From NCBI RefSeq assembly GCF_028583425.1, contig NC_072796.1, forward strand, positions 143,167,464 through 143,231,463: a DNA stretch of 64,000 nucleotides, read 5' to 3'. This DNA comes from Eublepharis macularius. Lineage: Eukaryota; Chordata; Lepidosauria; Squamata; Eublepharidae. Each line of letters begins with the position of its first letter. Position 1 is the first letter of the stretch. A program made the position numbers and the translations under genes. Positions 19,570 through 30,622 of this stretch are shown piece by piece. The notes beneath the pieces were generated by a model, which saw only the letters and a program-made list of their open reading frames with translations, ran no database searches and had not been told where the DNA came from.

Positions 19570-19745
19570 AGCATCTAGTAGCACCTTTAAGACTAATACA
19601 ACTTTATTGTAGCATAAGCTTTCGAGAAGCACAGCTCTCTTTGTCAGATGCATCTGACGAAGAGAGCTGTGGTTCTCGAAAGCTTAAGCTACAACAAACT
19701 GGTTAATCTTAAAGGTGCTACTGGACTTTTTACTACTTTGCAACA
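19570..19745 (+). mobile_element. AGCATAAGCTTTCG palindromic element
   Basis: Inverted arms (TCTAGTAGCACCTTTAAGAC...TAGCATAAGCTTTCGAGAAGCACAGCTCTCT and the complement) flank the centre TCAGATGCATCTGA. It lies 160 bp beyond the TMEM249 stop. Its left arm contains TTTATT at 19,603-19,608, which on the minus strand is a canonical AATAAA, so the element may supply a TMEM249 polyadenylation signal. Confidence 0.75.
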
Positions 19746-19883
19746 TGGTTATTCCTCTGGTTCTCTGTGTCAGATGCTGTGCCCTAAAACATCCACTGCC
19801 TCAAACTATCACAAAGTCCTGAGAAACCACACACACTTTGGAGACAACTGTTCCCGAGGGCCTGATCCTGCCCCCTCCACATA

Positions 19884-19889
19884 TTTAAT
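19884..19889 (-). terminator. Possible TMEM249 polyadenylation signal ATTAAA
   Basis: On the minus strand the sequence reads ATTAAA 16 nt after the TMEM249 stop codon. The next signal is AATAAA at 19,603-19,608 inside the repeat. The first would give an extremely short 3' UTR, so the second is at least as likely. Confidence 0.35.
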
Positions 19890-19904
19890 AGGCAACCCCC
19901 CCAA

Positions 19905-20057
19905 TCACACATTCTGATAACCAGTCAACTCTTCCTCCTCCTCCTCCTCGATCTCGGGCGGCTTGTGCCGGATTACGTGGCGAGTGGAGATATCTTCATA
20001 ATCAAAGTAGTTGAGATTCAGATGGCGTGCGATGCGGCGCCCGAGAACATCTATCTG
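19905..20057 (-). CDS. TMEM249: TMEM249 exon 5 (terminal)
   Basis: Encodes [20 protein letters not shown] to the acidic run and TGYQNV, then TGA. The acceptor is CCCCCTGCAGCAG, a tandem NAGNAG site. Use of the second AG would drop only the first glutamine and keep frame. Confidence 0.88.
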   Translation of the reverse strand, partial: QIDVLGRRIARHLNLNYFDYEDISTRHVIRHKPPEIEEEEEEELTGYQNV

Positions 20058-23000
20058 CTGCAGGGGGAGGGAAGAGTGGGGAGTTAATGGGATGCAGAAG
20101 CCCTGCCACAGGCCCCCACCCTCTGCTAGAGCTGGGAGCCCAAGTCCTCCCCGCCCCTCTAGGCACTCTAAGTCTGTTAACTAAGGAGTACGGCTCTGGG
20201 GAGGGGCTGTGCCACCTTGTAATAAAGGAGACACAGAGTGCGGAAGGTGCAGCTCCCAAGGAGGGCAGATTACCACCCCCCCAGGATGTTTTGTCTTGGG
20301 GAAATGGGGGGGGGAGGCAGGATCCCCTCCTCCCCTTCACTATCAAGCTAGATTGGGCCTGGTGGACTTTAAAAATTCCTTTCCCTCCAGCTGCTGCGGG
20401 ACTGGGGCGAAAGCAAGACAAGTACAGGGAACCCAACTTGCTGAAACTGGTTGTGTGTAGTTTGGCCCTACACCACTTGCCACCACTGCGTCTTGTGGCA
20501 CTGAATCCCTTAGGCGTTAACTACCCCTTGTGTGAAGTTGTTCTTCTTTTAGTCTGTTGCAGATCTGTTGGAATCTCGGACTGCCATCTCCAGCTCAGAC
20601 TCCATCGGCTTGTATGTGAAACTGGGGGGTGTTTTTTCTCTCCCTTACAAGGAATTTCACCTGCTATTTGGATGCCTCTTTGCTCAGGATGGAGAAATCT
20701 CTTTGGAGCTCCCTTCCCTTACGTTCTCTCCATCCCAAACAATTTGGTGTCACTCATAACCCTGGCTACCTCACAGGGCAGTCCCACGTCTGGGTAATTC
20801 GTGAACCTATTAAATAGTACCAAGCCCAGTTTTGGCATTGAAAACTGCCCATGTATCACCACGTTCTGGTTTCATTCTGCTAGTCGAGAATGCACTCCTC
20901 CTCTTATCCCACAATAGTTAAACTTATTCTGAGGCCTTTGGTGTCAAACCCTTTTTGGCAGTCCAAGTAAAGGGCTACTGGATCCCTCTCCTACATACTC
21001 TTCCAAGGAAATTCTTCTTAGGCTGCACCAGCCCTGGAGCACAGCCTCAGCTGGAGACTTAAGAGAAGCATATCTGGGCAGAGCCACTTCTGCAGGTGAG
21101 CCAGACCTGGCCACAGGGGGGCTTGCAAGGCAACAGCAGCGCCTTTAACTGGGCCCAGCAACGTAGCGGCTGCCAGTGCAAAGTTCTGAGGACAGACAGT
21201 CTGCACACCTGGCTGGGACCCCTTCCCATCAATGCTCTCCATGAAGCCGCCTTATCCTGAGAGAGACCCTTGGGCTTCCTAGGCCTGTCTTGGGCTGCTC
21301 TGGCGGGCAGTGGCTGCCCAGGGTCTCAGGCACAGAGTTTTCATAGCACCTACTGGCCCTTTTCACTGAACCCAGGACCTTCTGTGCGCAAAGCAGGCGC
21401 TCTGCCACCGAGCCACAGTCTCTCCCTTCGTACCCCATGGTAACTTTTTGTAGTCCTAACCAAGGCTGAGTACAGCGAAGGATTTGTTGTCAGTTTTACT
21501 GAGAATGTCAGGTTTTATCTTGCCGTTTGCGTTCTGCTTTTTCACATTCCTTTTTGTTGTTGTTGCTTTTTCAGAAGCCAGCCAACGGTCAAAAGTTGCT
21601 CACCTCTCTGTACCTCTTTACAGGTAAGTGCTATGAAACATGTGATCTATTTCATAACCATTTAACACGCGATCAACACTGAAAGAGCTGCCTAGACAGC
21701 TCCACAGGAGGAAATCTCTCTGTTTACAGAATAAAGGGAAAGGGAGGTCAGAAACTCTCATACACAGGAAACGCCATTCTGCTAGCTGGACATTTACCTT
21801 CCTCTTTTCCCAGAGCAGAAGCCAAGTGCCTTGTGGTATCTTAAAAGCCAAAACATCCCTCACGGCTTGTGCTTTCACTAGCCACAGGCCATGCTGTCGG
21901 ATGCATCAGCTGGCAGAGCTCTCTCGCTCTCTCGCTCTCTCTCTTTCAGAGACAGAATTGGGCACGGGAGAAGGAATACTTGTCTTCTGACCTCACTTTG
22001 TAAACAAAGATCCCTTCTACCCTTTATCTTCTTCCGTTTGTTCCCCCATGTGTATATACATCTCTGCCAACTGAGGGGAACCCTTTATGCACGCGCGCAC
22101 CCACACACACACACACGCACACCCCATGGTCCACAGAAGCTTTCAGCATGGTAAATTGATCTTATTATTTTGAATTTCTATTCCGCCCTCCCCACACCAG
22201 CAGACTCAGGACAGATTACATTTATAAACTTTGAAATTTACATTCCACAAATTAAAATCACAATAAATACAATATAAATATTTAAAAAGCATAAAGCAGC
22301 ACAAAAATAGTTGGACCGAGTCACTGTTGGACTAACACCCAAACCGTCACTGAAAAATACATTAAGAAGAAGATTTAGGGGGTGGGGGTGGATGCTTTGA
22401 TAGGGAGGGCCCCGTTCTATTCAATTCGGCCGGTGGGGGCCCTACCCAGCATCAACCATATGCCTGGCGGAACAGCTCTGTCTTACAGGCCCAGCGGAAG
22501 GATAACAGATCTTGCCGGGCCTTGGTCTCATTAGACAGGGCGTTCCACCAGGTTGGAGTCAGAACCAAAAAGGCCCTGGCTGTAGTCGATGCTAGGGGGG
22601 CCTCCCTGGGGCCAGGGACCATTAATAGCTGTTTTTCTCCAGATCAAAGCATCCTCTGGGGCACATATGGGGTGAGGCAGTCCCAAAGATACACAGGTCC
22701 CAGTCCGCATAGGGCTTTATAGGTTAATACGAAAACCTTGAATCTGATAGGCTTTGAGGTGTCCCAGATTCTTTCTGGTTTTGCCTCTCATTGTTCACAT
22801 GGCTAGTAGATGGGTTTAAATATTCTCAGAGAGCCAGAGTCCTCTTATTTAAAGAATTCATATACCCGCCTTTCCCCTGGGCATCCCAGGGCCCAAGGAA
22901 TCAAGCATTTCTATGGAACTCAGTGCCAAGCAGAAGGCTTCTGGGCGATCCGGATTGATTCCAAGGACTGCCCATTGCCATGGACGTACGGCCAGCTGCA

Positions 23001-26000
23001 CCAAGCAGTGGAAGAGGCAAGGTGGGGGCATTTTAAGGCGACTGGCGAGGAAAGCAGGCAAGGAAGATCTGCTGGGGAAAGCAGCACGTGTTGCATTTGC
23101 GGCTTCTACACTGCTGGCCGAGACACGGAGATGAAGTCTACTGCAGAGGGACCAGCTCAGCACTCGAGCGCAGAGAAACGCCCCTGCTTACCTCAAACTT
23201 GCTGGAGAGACTGGCCAAGGTGAGCATCTCCAGGCGGTATCCGTTAATAATGAGGCTGTAGAAAAGTTTCCCATAGGCTGGAACGAGAAGGAGAGACAAT
23301 GGACACCGTGGTGCAGGTGATGCTTGTAGCTGAGAGCGTCTGGCGGCTCGCTCTGCAGGGATGCTCTCGTCGGGGTTTCTGCCCCGCTTCTCTGTCCAAC
23401 TGTCATGATCGCCAAGGCAGACTGCGGCTGAAGCTCAAAACCGAGCCAAGCAGGGGGCTATAGAAACAGCTCAGCAGCCGGAGAATGAGAAAGGATTCTG
23501 ATTCTGGCCCGAGAGCCAGACTGGTGTCGCAGTTCGAATGCTGGACCAGGATCGGATCTCCACACTACCATGCCAGATCTTAAATTAATATCTTTTAATG
23601 TTTTGTTCTTCTTGTATTTTGTTTTGTAATCCACCTTGACCAGGTTCCCTGGAGAGGCAGCATAAGAACTGCTAAATAAATAAATACTGTGGAAGCTGGG
23701 AGACTTTGGACCAGTCACTCTTGTTCAAGCTAACCTACCTTGCAGGGTTGTTAGGAGGATAAAAATGGGAAAGGGGAGGATAATGTTGTGGGCTGCTTTG
23801 GATCCCCACTTGGGGGGAAACAAGCTGCCAATACCTAAAGAAGATGAGTCAGCTGAGGCTTATCATAGATTTCTCAGGTGGGGGGCGATTTGGTAGGGGG
23901 CAAGCGAAAGGCTTGTCTGTTTCTGAGGCTATTCTGGTTCTGATATGTTAGGCCATCCCAAGGGCCAGACTAGGCCTTGAATGAATCGGGGTTCCCCTAG
24001 ACAGACTCTCATTCTCTGGAGTTGTATGGCAGCTATTGAGAAATGATTTCCCAAGCATCACAGGGAGACAATTTGGATCAGAACCATGGCCTGGGTGGGG
24101 GGAGAGCTTCGCCTTCCTCCTCTGTGCTGTTTTCCCCACTGAAAAGGGCCCCAGGGGGCATTATGTGCTACGTTGGGGGGTGCAGCTGCATTGATGAGCT
24201 GAGTGGAGGTCAGAGAAGCCCCCCGGGAAGAGCTCCAGAGCCTCAGTCATGGGCAGCTGGGCCTGGAAATCTCCCGGCTGGCCTGGATTAGGTTTTCCAT
24301 CTTGGAACAAAACTGGACCCACATTAACAAACAACCGCCCCCCCCCAGCACTTACAGTCCCGCTGGGCTACCAGGCGCACGTAGATCTGGTACAAGGGAC
24401 CCTCCTGCCAGAGACGGCCTTTGATGTAGAACTGGTACAGCTCCTTATTGTGGTTGATGATCAACCGCCGCTTGTTCATGTTGCTGGCGATCAGCCACAG
24501 ACCAATGGTGATGCCGTAGATGAAGAAGCCGGCGAAATTCTGGGAGCCCTGTGGGGAGAGCCACGGCCAGGCAGAGCACAAGGGGATGTTCCTTGGCTCA
24601 GGGGCTAAAGTGAGACCCCCCCCCCCACACACACACTTATCCTTGGCTAGTTTCCTGTTTGCCCCATGACTGCATAGGAGGCTTTTGTATGGTTCCCAAA
24701 CTCCATATGGGGCCTGGTGATATCCTGGAATTACAACCGATTTCCAGACTACAGAGATCAGCTCCCCTGGAGAAAATGGCTGCTTTGGAGGGTGGACTCT
24801 AGAGCATTATACCTCACTGAGATACACGCAACTAGTGAGTAGAGTGCCAACAGCCACTGACATTTTTTCAACCAGAAATTTTTCTGCTCCTAAAAAAAGC
24901 TCTCGTTCTTCAAGTGGAAATGATTGTGGCATAAGTTTAGAAACCAGTTGTTTTTCTTAAAATAAAGAATTCTTAGTGGGGCAAACCAATGACTGCTTAA
25001 GGTAGCTCACTAAGTACAATAGTATAATAAAACCATATAACAGCAGCATAAAACAAGCCATAAAACGTCATAGTAGGAAAACAAGCCAGAGGCACAAAAC
25101 CTTGTAAAACAACATTCAGCGCTGAAAATGATAGTAATAAAACAGTCCTTATGATGGAAGAAGGCCATCAACAACTAAAGCGATGGACCCCATCAATAAA
25201 AAGCATAAAAAGAACACCTAAAGGAGAGAGCAGGGAAGGCCTCAGAGGGGAGGGCAGGCAAGGTGCGACCGCTAGGCCACCACCAGAAAGCCCTCTTCCT
25301 GGTTGCCAACGGCCAACGGCCTCGCCTCTACAAGAAGTAGCACAGAGAGTGTAACTTATGAGGGGGTTCTAAACGGGCACTGAACTGACTGGGAGAATGG
25401 GGTGCTTCAGGCTGTTTGGAGTCAAGAATCCGCACTTTGAATTGTGCCCGGAAACAGAGGGGCAGCCAGCGCAGATGTTCCAAACCCCAGGATTGGCCTG
25501 ACTGCCACATCTGAGGCCCGTTGAAATTTCTGGACAGTTTGCAAAGGCAGCCCCACAGAGAACGCATTGTTGGACCTGGATGTGATCACAGCACGGATCT
25601 CAGAGGCCAGACCCGGCTTTTCAAGGAAGAGTTGTAGCTGGCACATCAGCCACTACATGCCAGGGAGGAGACCTGGGCCTCCAGTTGTGCGTCAGGATCC
25701 TGCAGCCCCCCCCCCAAGTTGTGAGCCTGCTCCTTGCAGGGGAGCACTGCTCCTCCCACCCACCCAGCTCTTGAAATTCTTTGCTGTTGACCAGCAGCCC
25801 CTCCGTCTTGTCTGGACCGGGTTCCAATTCCCTGGCCCTCGTCCATGCTCCCTCCAGATCCCCAGGCAGCCTCTCCCAACAGTTTCATGCAGATGTTAAA
25901 CAGTGGGAGGGGGACACAAGGTGGAACCCTGCAGGACCCCTGTAGCCTAAATGCCACGGGGCCACGCAGCAGTCCCAGCGCCACCTTCCGGAATCAGCCA

Positions 26001-28247
26001 GCCAAATAAGACGGGCCCACTGAAGTGCAGTGCCCCACTCCCAACCCAGCCAGCATCTCCAGGGGGGGCGCTCCGTGGCCGATGGCATCGAAGGCCACAG
26101 AGAGGGGCAGGAGAATCAAGAGGGACGCCCTCCCCTGGTCGCTCTCCTGGCAAAGATAATCAATCTGGGCAACCGAGTCCATCTCCCTCCTGAATTCTCT
26201 CTCTTCCTAGACTGCCTGCAGCTGCATAGCCGCCACCTGCTCAAGCCAGTGGGCTGAGGACAGAATGCTGGCCCCTGGGTGGAGGCTATTTGGGTCACCT
26301 GAGTCCAAGAGCACCTCCTTCAAAGCAGTCGGAACTCCATCCTCCTGCAGAGAGGCTGGAGAGATCCAGAACTTCCCACCCTGAGCATTCGAGATTTGTG
26401 TCGAGATATATCGACATTGCAGACCTCTGTTGACATCCCTCTAGCCTGTGGGGCGAGGCTCAAGAGCGCCAGGGCTCGGCGCTGCTCAGAACAGTCGTTC
26501 ATTCCAGGCAGGGCCAGCGACTTGTATCCTCTCAGAGCAGAGTCTGGAACCTGCTAGGCCCCCGAGGCAGAGCCAGAGGCCGCAGCAGGGAAAGAGCTCC
26601 TGTCGCCCACGTCCCTCTCGCCACTGCCCCAGCCAGCGCAGAACACAAGCTCTAGTTTGCACCCTGCCGGCTGTGCAGGTCCGCGAGAGAGCGGTCGCCC
26701 CGTGGCCATCGGGGAGGCATGAAACCCAGAGCAAGACCCAAGAAGGGGGCCCAACGAGGCTACTGACGGCCTTGGGAGGGGAAGCACCAGCTCGGCTTTT
26801 CACAACTCCACAGCGGGGCATACAGACCATAGGTGTAAATTACACGGGGCGGGGGGGGGCTGAGAGGCTCAAGCCCCCCCCGGATTTGGCCAGGGTGGGC
26901 TGAGCACCCCCCCCCCCAGGCAACCAGTGAACTTCAGGGTCCTTCAGGACCCCTGGACAGAACGTGAGCCCAGAAGGCGCTTCCCACCAGCCTCTGGGAG
27001 AGGAGAGAGTCGCCGGGAGCGGGAGGCGGGCCCTCCTTCCAGAGTCAGCGCACTTGGGCAGGGCAGGAGGCCGACTCGGGCACGGACCTCTCCCAGAAGG
27101 AGTTTGAAGGAGGGCAGGGGCAGGGGGCAGGCGCCGGGTGGGGCGGCCAGGAAGGAGGGGGAGGTGCGCCCCCCCCCCCCGACGCAGGAGGAGAGCTCGG
27201 AGACGAGCAGGGCCGCTCCCGTCGAGAGCAGCGCCCGGGCCCCACCTTTTCCGCTTTGAAGTAGAAGACACTGGCCACCAGCGAGAGGCTGAAGAGCAGG
27301 GCCCCCTTCCAGAGCACGTCCTTGTAGTACTCCATCACAAACACTGCGGAGGCACAAACACTGCGGAGGCTCAGGACGGGGGGTTGGGGTGGGGAAGGCA
27401 GAATGCCCACCTCCCTGGAATTCACCCCCAAAATGCAGTCCTCAGGGTTTCACTCTGCGCCCGAGTGGGAAACCGGCTGCAATCTCTGAGCTGGCTGAAA
27501 GCATAATAACAATAACAGTAACAATAACATTCGGGTTTATTTACCGCCCTTCAGGACAACTTAACACCCGCTCAGAGCAGTTTATAAAGTATGTTATTAT
27601 CATCCCCACAGCAACAATCCCCCTGTGAGGTGGGTGGGGCTGAGAGAGCTCTGAGAGAGCTGTGACTGACCCAAGGTCACCCAGCTGGCTTCAAGCGGAG
27701 GAGCGGGGGATCAAACCCTGCTCTCCAGATTAGGCTCCCAAGCTCTTAACCACTATACCAGGGCTGAAGGAAGGAGTCATCAAACTCCAAGCACAGAGTA
27801 AGGGAAAGGGATGGTGTTGCCAGGAGGTGACTTGGGATTGCCAAAGGGTATCCCAGTCTCCCAAGACGGAAGGACTGGGCCCTTTTGGACTGGGCGCTTT
27901 TCTCCCTTTTGCCATACCGCTGCTGAAGATTAACCAGGCTGGTGCCAAAAGACCCTGGCTGGGGCATGTGATTTGGAGTGCAGGGCTGTTCAGGTCTGCC
28001 GACCAGGGCGTGATGTGCTGGACTGAAAGTAGATCCCACCTCCTAGTCCAGCTCCCCCACAGGGCCAGCCTGCATTAACAGCTCCCCCCCCCCGCCATCC
28101 ACATCCAAGATCCATCGCAGGAGACTCCTCACCTTTGGGCTGCTGCACCTGGAAAGGAAAGAACTTGTTCCCCTGGAGCTTCTGGGCGAGTTTTCTCTCT
28201 GAGCTGTTGAAATCCCAAAGGGCAAAGGGCCCCCGGAAAAGGGACAT
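19905..28247 (-). CDS. TMEM249: TMEM249 / CATSPERQ, CatSper auxiliary subunit theta (five coding exons)
   Basis: Transmembrane protein 249 is an auxiliary subunit of the CatSper calcium channel of the sperm flagellar membrane. The coding exons join at 28,247-28,133, 27,343-27,246, 24,548-24,356, 23,277-23,192 and 20,057-19,905. Phases 1, 0, 1 and 0 fit exactly and give 214 residues ending in a TGA stop. Two membrane segments are visible: about residues 50-68 ([17 protein letters not shown]) and 76-93 ([17 protein letters not shown]), forming a hairpin with a short loop. A basic, folded-looking C-terminal region follows, ending in a run of seven glutamates and TGYQNV. The human protein is slightly longer (about 235 residues). 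The identification rests on two membrane spans, size, exon pattern and its place next to FBXL6 and SLC52A2. I did not align it to a reference. Expression would be expected in testis. Confidence 0.85.
20058..23191 (-). other. TMEM249: TMEM249 intron 4, repeat-bearing
   Basis: A 3.1-kb intron. Positions 22,155-22,760 hold a copy of the long non-coding retroposon family (ATTTCTATTCCGCCCTCCCCACACC..., then GCGTTCCACCAGGTTGGAGTCAGAACC... and CATAGGGCTTTATAGGTTAATACG). A CT-rich run is at 21,922-21,944, and CA-rich repeats are near 22,090-22,115. Nothing coding is seen. Confidence 0.6.
23192..23277 (-). CDS. TMEM249: TMEM249 exon 4
   Basis: 86 bp. The split serine codon is followed by [20 protein letters not shown] to SSKFE. 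The acceptor is CGTTCCAG|CC and the donor TTTGAG|GTAAGC. It ends on a codon boundary. Confidence 0.88.
23278..24355 (-). other. TMEM249: TMEM249 intron 3
   Basis: A 1.1-kb intron. A tRNA-SINE-like tail is visible near 23,580-23,780 (TTTTGTAATCCACCTTGACCAGG and ACCTTGCAGGGTTGTTAGGAGGATAAAAATGG). No coding sequence is seen. Confidence 0.45.
24356..24548 (-). CDS. TMEM249: TMEM249 exon 3
   Basis: 193 bp encoding [18 protein letters not shown] to RLVAQRD plus one base; it contains membrane segment 2 and the start of the C-terminal domain. The acceptor is CCCCACAG|GGC and the donor GGACT|GTAAGT, a strong consensus. Confidence 0.88.
24705..24835 (+). mobile_element. GTTGCCA-family element fragment in TMEM249 intron 2
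   Basis: CCTGGAATTACAACCGATTTCCAGACTACAGAGATCAGCTCCCCTGGAGAAAATGGCTGCTTTGGAGGGTGGACTCTAGAGCATTATACC is the family body, cut at both ends. Confidence 0.65.
25040..26330 (+). mobile_element. Long non-coding retroposon copy in TMEM249 intron 2
   Basis: Begins AT-rich (CAGCAGCATAAAACAAGCC), passes through GGAAACAGAGGGGCAGCCAGCGCAGATGTTCC and TCTGGACAGTTTGCAAAGGCAGCCCC, and ends with CAACCGAGTCCATCTCCCTCC...AAGCCAGTGGGCTGAGGACAG. It is the most complete copy of a family seen in pieces at 8.6-9.3 and 22.2-22.8 kb. No protein is recognisable. Confidence 0.55.
27246..27343 (-). CDS. TMEM249: TMEM249 exon 2
   Basis: 98 bp encoding [18 protein letters not shown] to FYFKAEK, which is membrane segment 1. 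The acceptor is CCTCCGCAG|TGTTTGTG and the donor GAAAAG|GTGGGG, phase 0 at the exit. A 17-bp tandem duplication (27,336-27,369) covers the acceptor and creates a second, upstream AG that would put the frame into a stop, so the inner AG must be used. Confidence 0.85.
27500..27770 (-). mobile_element. tRNA-derived squamate SINE (minus strand) in TMEM249 intron 1 end
   Basis: Read on the minus strand: a GGTATAGTGGTTAAGAGC-type A box at the right (about 27,745-27,762), a GGTTTGATCCCCCGCTCC-type B box, GCTGGGTGACCTTGGGTCAGTCACAGC, then a body ending GTCCTGAAGGGCGGTAAATAAACCCG with an AT-rich tail. The same SINE is at 35,270-35,520, 39,490-39,740 and 54,345-54,570. It sits in intron 1 (27,344-28,132). 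Confidence 0.8.
28133..28247 (-). CDS. TMEM249: TMEM249 exon 1
   Basis: Starts [19 protein letters not shown] and ends QVQQPK plus one base. The donor is AAAG|GTGAGG at 28,132-28,131, phase 1. The ATG is the first in its frame and has A-G rich upstream context (GAGCATGT). Confidence 0.85.
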
Positions 28248-28892
28248 GCTCGGCTCCCCAAGGGCAGGAGGGGGAGTAGCTGCTTCTCTGGCCTAGGGAA
28301 GATCGGGAGAAAAGGAGGCGGGAAGTCCCTGTCAGAGGGCGGGCGTGAGAAGAACGAGGGCTCCTAGCCAATCGGGCATGCCTGGTGAAGAAGCCAGGTA
28401 TGAAAGCAACCCCAGAGCCATCCAAGGACCCTCCTGCCGCCAGCCCCCCCTCTCCCTCCGCTGGACAGAACCTGTGCACGTGTGCCGTGGAGAAAACACA
28501 CATGCGCACCTGGCTGTCTCTTCTCCAGCGCTGCATGTAATGGCACACTGAGGCTCAGCACCCATGCGGGCTCTCCAGATCATGACCATGAACTGGAGCA
28601 GCTGCCTTCACGCTTCCCCCAAAGAGCCAACTGTATTCCAAACACTCTGGAACCAGCCTTTGGATATGCAAAACCGCCGACAGCAGCCAGGCCGTTTTTT
28701 GACTGTTGGCAGGGCTAGAGCAGCAGAGCCATCTTCTCTCTTGCGACAGCCAGCTAGTTTCAGGCTGGTGTGGGCTGCCCGGTGCCTGTAAGGCAACACG
28801 GTGTCCACGGGTGCAAAGGGGCAGGCCCTCCTCAAGGAGGGGGGGGGTGATTTTTCCACCCAAGATGGGGGCTGGGGCTTGTGCTCCTTGAA
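28248..28892. promoter_or_regulatory. TMEM249 upstream region
   Basis: The immediate upstream sequence is moderately GC-rich and has no TATA box that I can place. No other gene is seen between here and the CR1 tail. A G-run lies at about 28,841-28,847. Confidence 0.35.
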
Positions 28893-29195
28893 TAAAGTTG
28901 AGCTTCCTCACTCCGAAGCAACAGCCTCCAAGATTGTTGCCCCACACCAAAGAGTGGGACGCCACTTGGCTAAGAGGAAAAGCCGCTTGGCTAAGTTTAG
29001 GAAAAACTTTTTCCTGGTCAGAGTAGTTCGAAGGCGGAATCGGCTGCCTAGGGAGGTGGTGAGCTCCCCTTCACTGGCAGTTTTCAAGAAGGGGCTGGAC
29101 GAATACTTGTCAGGGATGCTTTAGGCTCATCCTGCATTGGGCAGGGGGGTGGACTAGAAGGTCTGTATGGCCCCTTCCGACTCTGAGATTCTTTT
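28893..29195 (+). mobile_element. CR1 LINE: ORF2 C-terminus and 3' UTR
   Basis: In frame the segment encodes RKNFFLVRVVRRRNRLPREV then SPSLAVFKKGLDEYLSGML and a stop, the classic CR1 ORF2 end. The 3' UTR follows with GGGGGGTGGACTAGAAGGTC and CCCTTCCGACTCTGAGATTCTT. It is 5'-truncated, as usual for CR1. Confidence 0.9.
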
Positions 29196-30324
29196 TCTGC
29201 TTCCCCAGGAACTAGCATGGAGACAGACTCCCAGCAACTCCACGGAGCCACCTCCATCCACCAGCCCGACTGACACAGGAAGAGAAGTGGCCCAGATTTG
29301 GCCTGTGAAGGATGGATAATGTCAAGAATGAAGCATCAGCCCATCAATTCCCACCTAGATTTGACAGTTGAACACGTTAAGGGCGGGGAAGCAAACACCA
29401 GCGTCATACTTAACACAGCTACAAAGCAAACTTCAGAGTATCTGGAGAAAAGGGGCAGAGACCTCTGCTGGCTGTCCTCAAAGCCTGGTGGGCACGGGGC
29501 CAACGGTGACCAGGGCACATATTTGCCCATCAATAGGCAGCCACCATCCACCGGGGCCTCCCCTCCCCTCCCCTGCCAGCCTCGCCCATTGACAGGGAGG
29601 CTGGAGTGCCTCCACGTCACCTCCCAAGTCACGAGGGGGGGCTTGCTTGTGAAGCCAGCATCAGAGCTCCGCAAGACACTCCCCCCCCAAGGTGACACAG
29701 CAGACTTGGCACTACAGAGGGAAGCACGTCGCTTGTGGGTCGCCTTCATGTTGGAAGTTCTCCCGAACTAACCACTCAACAGCAGACCACACAAAGGCAC
29801 ACTTCAACCGCCGTCACTCTCTCCTCCCTAAAGCAGCAGCCCTCATAAGGGCTACCTTGAAGTTCCCGTAGAACAAGAGGCCCCAAATGGACTGGCATCC
29901 ACGGTAGAGCTCAGCTGTGGGCAGTCGGTCAGACCACTGCTGTGGAACGGGCACGGGGAGGGCTCCATAGCAACCACCAGCAACAGAACCCCCTGCCCTG
30001 GAGACTGGGCACCATGTCGGCATGATCCGTGCTGGCAGCCGAAGCAACCGCTGGTCGGGGCAGGGGGCAGCGGTCTGCACTGCACAGCTTCACTGTTGCC
30101 CCGCGCATTGAACTGCAGAGAGGCAACTTTGAAGGGGAACAGGAGCTGGTTTGCCAGTTTCAGAATGGAAGTGGACTTGACGCTGTGTGCCGTGTTTAAG
30201 CCTGGGGCAACTCCCTCGGCGCTGTGCTGGCAGGACCAAGGAAGAGAAGGCAGGCACCCGGCGGGGTGGGCTTGCTCTCACCCACAAAAGGGTTTGGGGG
30301 CTTCAGGAGCTTCCAGGTAACAGC
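29196..30324. other. Intergenic between TMEM249 and FBXL6, nothing recognised
   Basis: Two overlapping domain-free frames at 29,298-29,771 (plus) and 29,336-29,749 (minus) cannot both be real, and neither shows a motif. Confidence 0.45.
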
Positions 30325-30614
30325 CAGGGCTTTTTTTCAGGGGCAACGCAGGGGAACGGAGTTCCGGAACCTCTTGAAAATGGTCACATGGCTGGTGGCC
30401 ATGGAGAAAATGGTCACATGGCTGGTGGCCCCGCCCCCTGATCTCCAGACAGAGGGGAGTTGAGATTGCCCTCCATGCTGCTCGGCGGCGCGTAGGGCCA
30501 TCTCAACTCCCCTCTGTCTGGAGATCAGGGGGCGGGGCCACCAGCCATGTGACCATTTTCTCCAAGGGCAACCCACTGAGTTCCGCCACCTCTTTCCCCT
30601 GAAAAAAAGCCCTG
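30325..30614 (+). mobile_element. Non-autonomous hAT-type palindromic element, second copy
   Basis: The same termini as the 10,790 copy (CAGGGCTTTTTTTC / AAAAAAAGCCCTG). The target duplication is GTAACAGC (30,317-30,324) and GTCACAGC (30,615-30,622), 7 of 8 matching. Internally, AAAATGGTCACATGGCTGGTGGCC is tandemly duplicated (about 30,377-30,430), which makes this copy longer than the first (290 vs 259 bp). Confidence 0.87.
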
Positions 30615-30622
30615 GTCACAGC

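Noticed and set aside
28801-29124. 107-codon plus-strand frame as a host gene
   Set aside because: Its C-terminal half is the CR1 ORF2 end, and the rest is unrelated flank.
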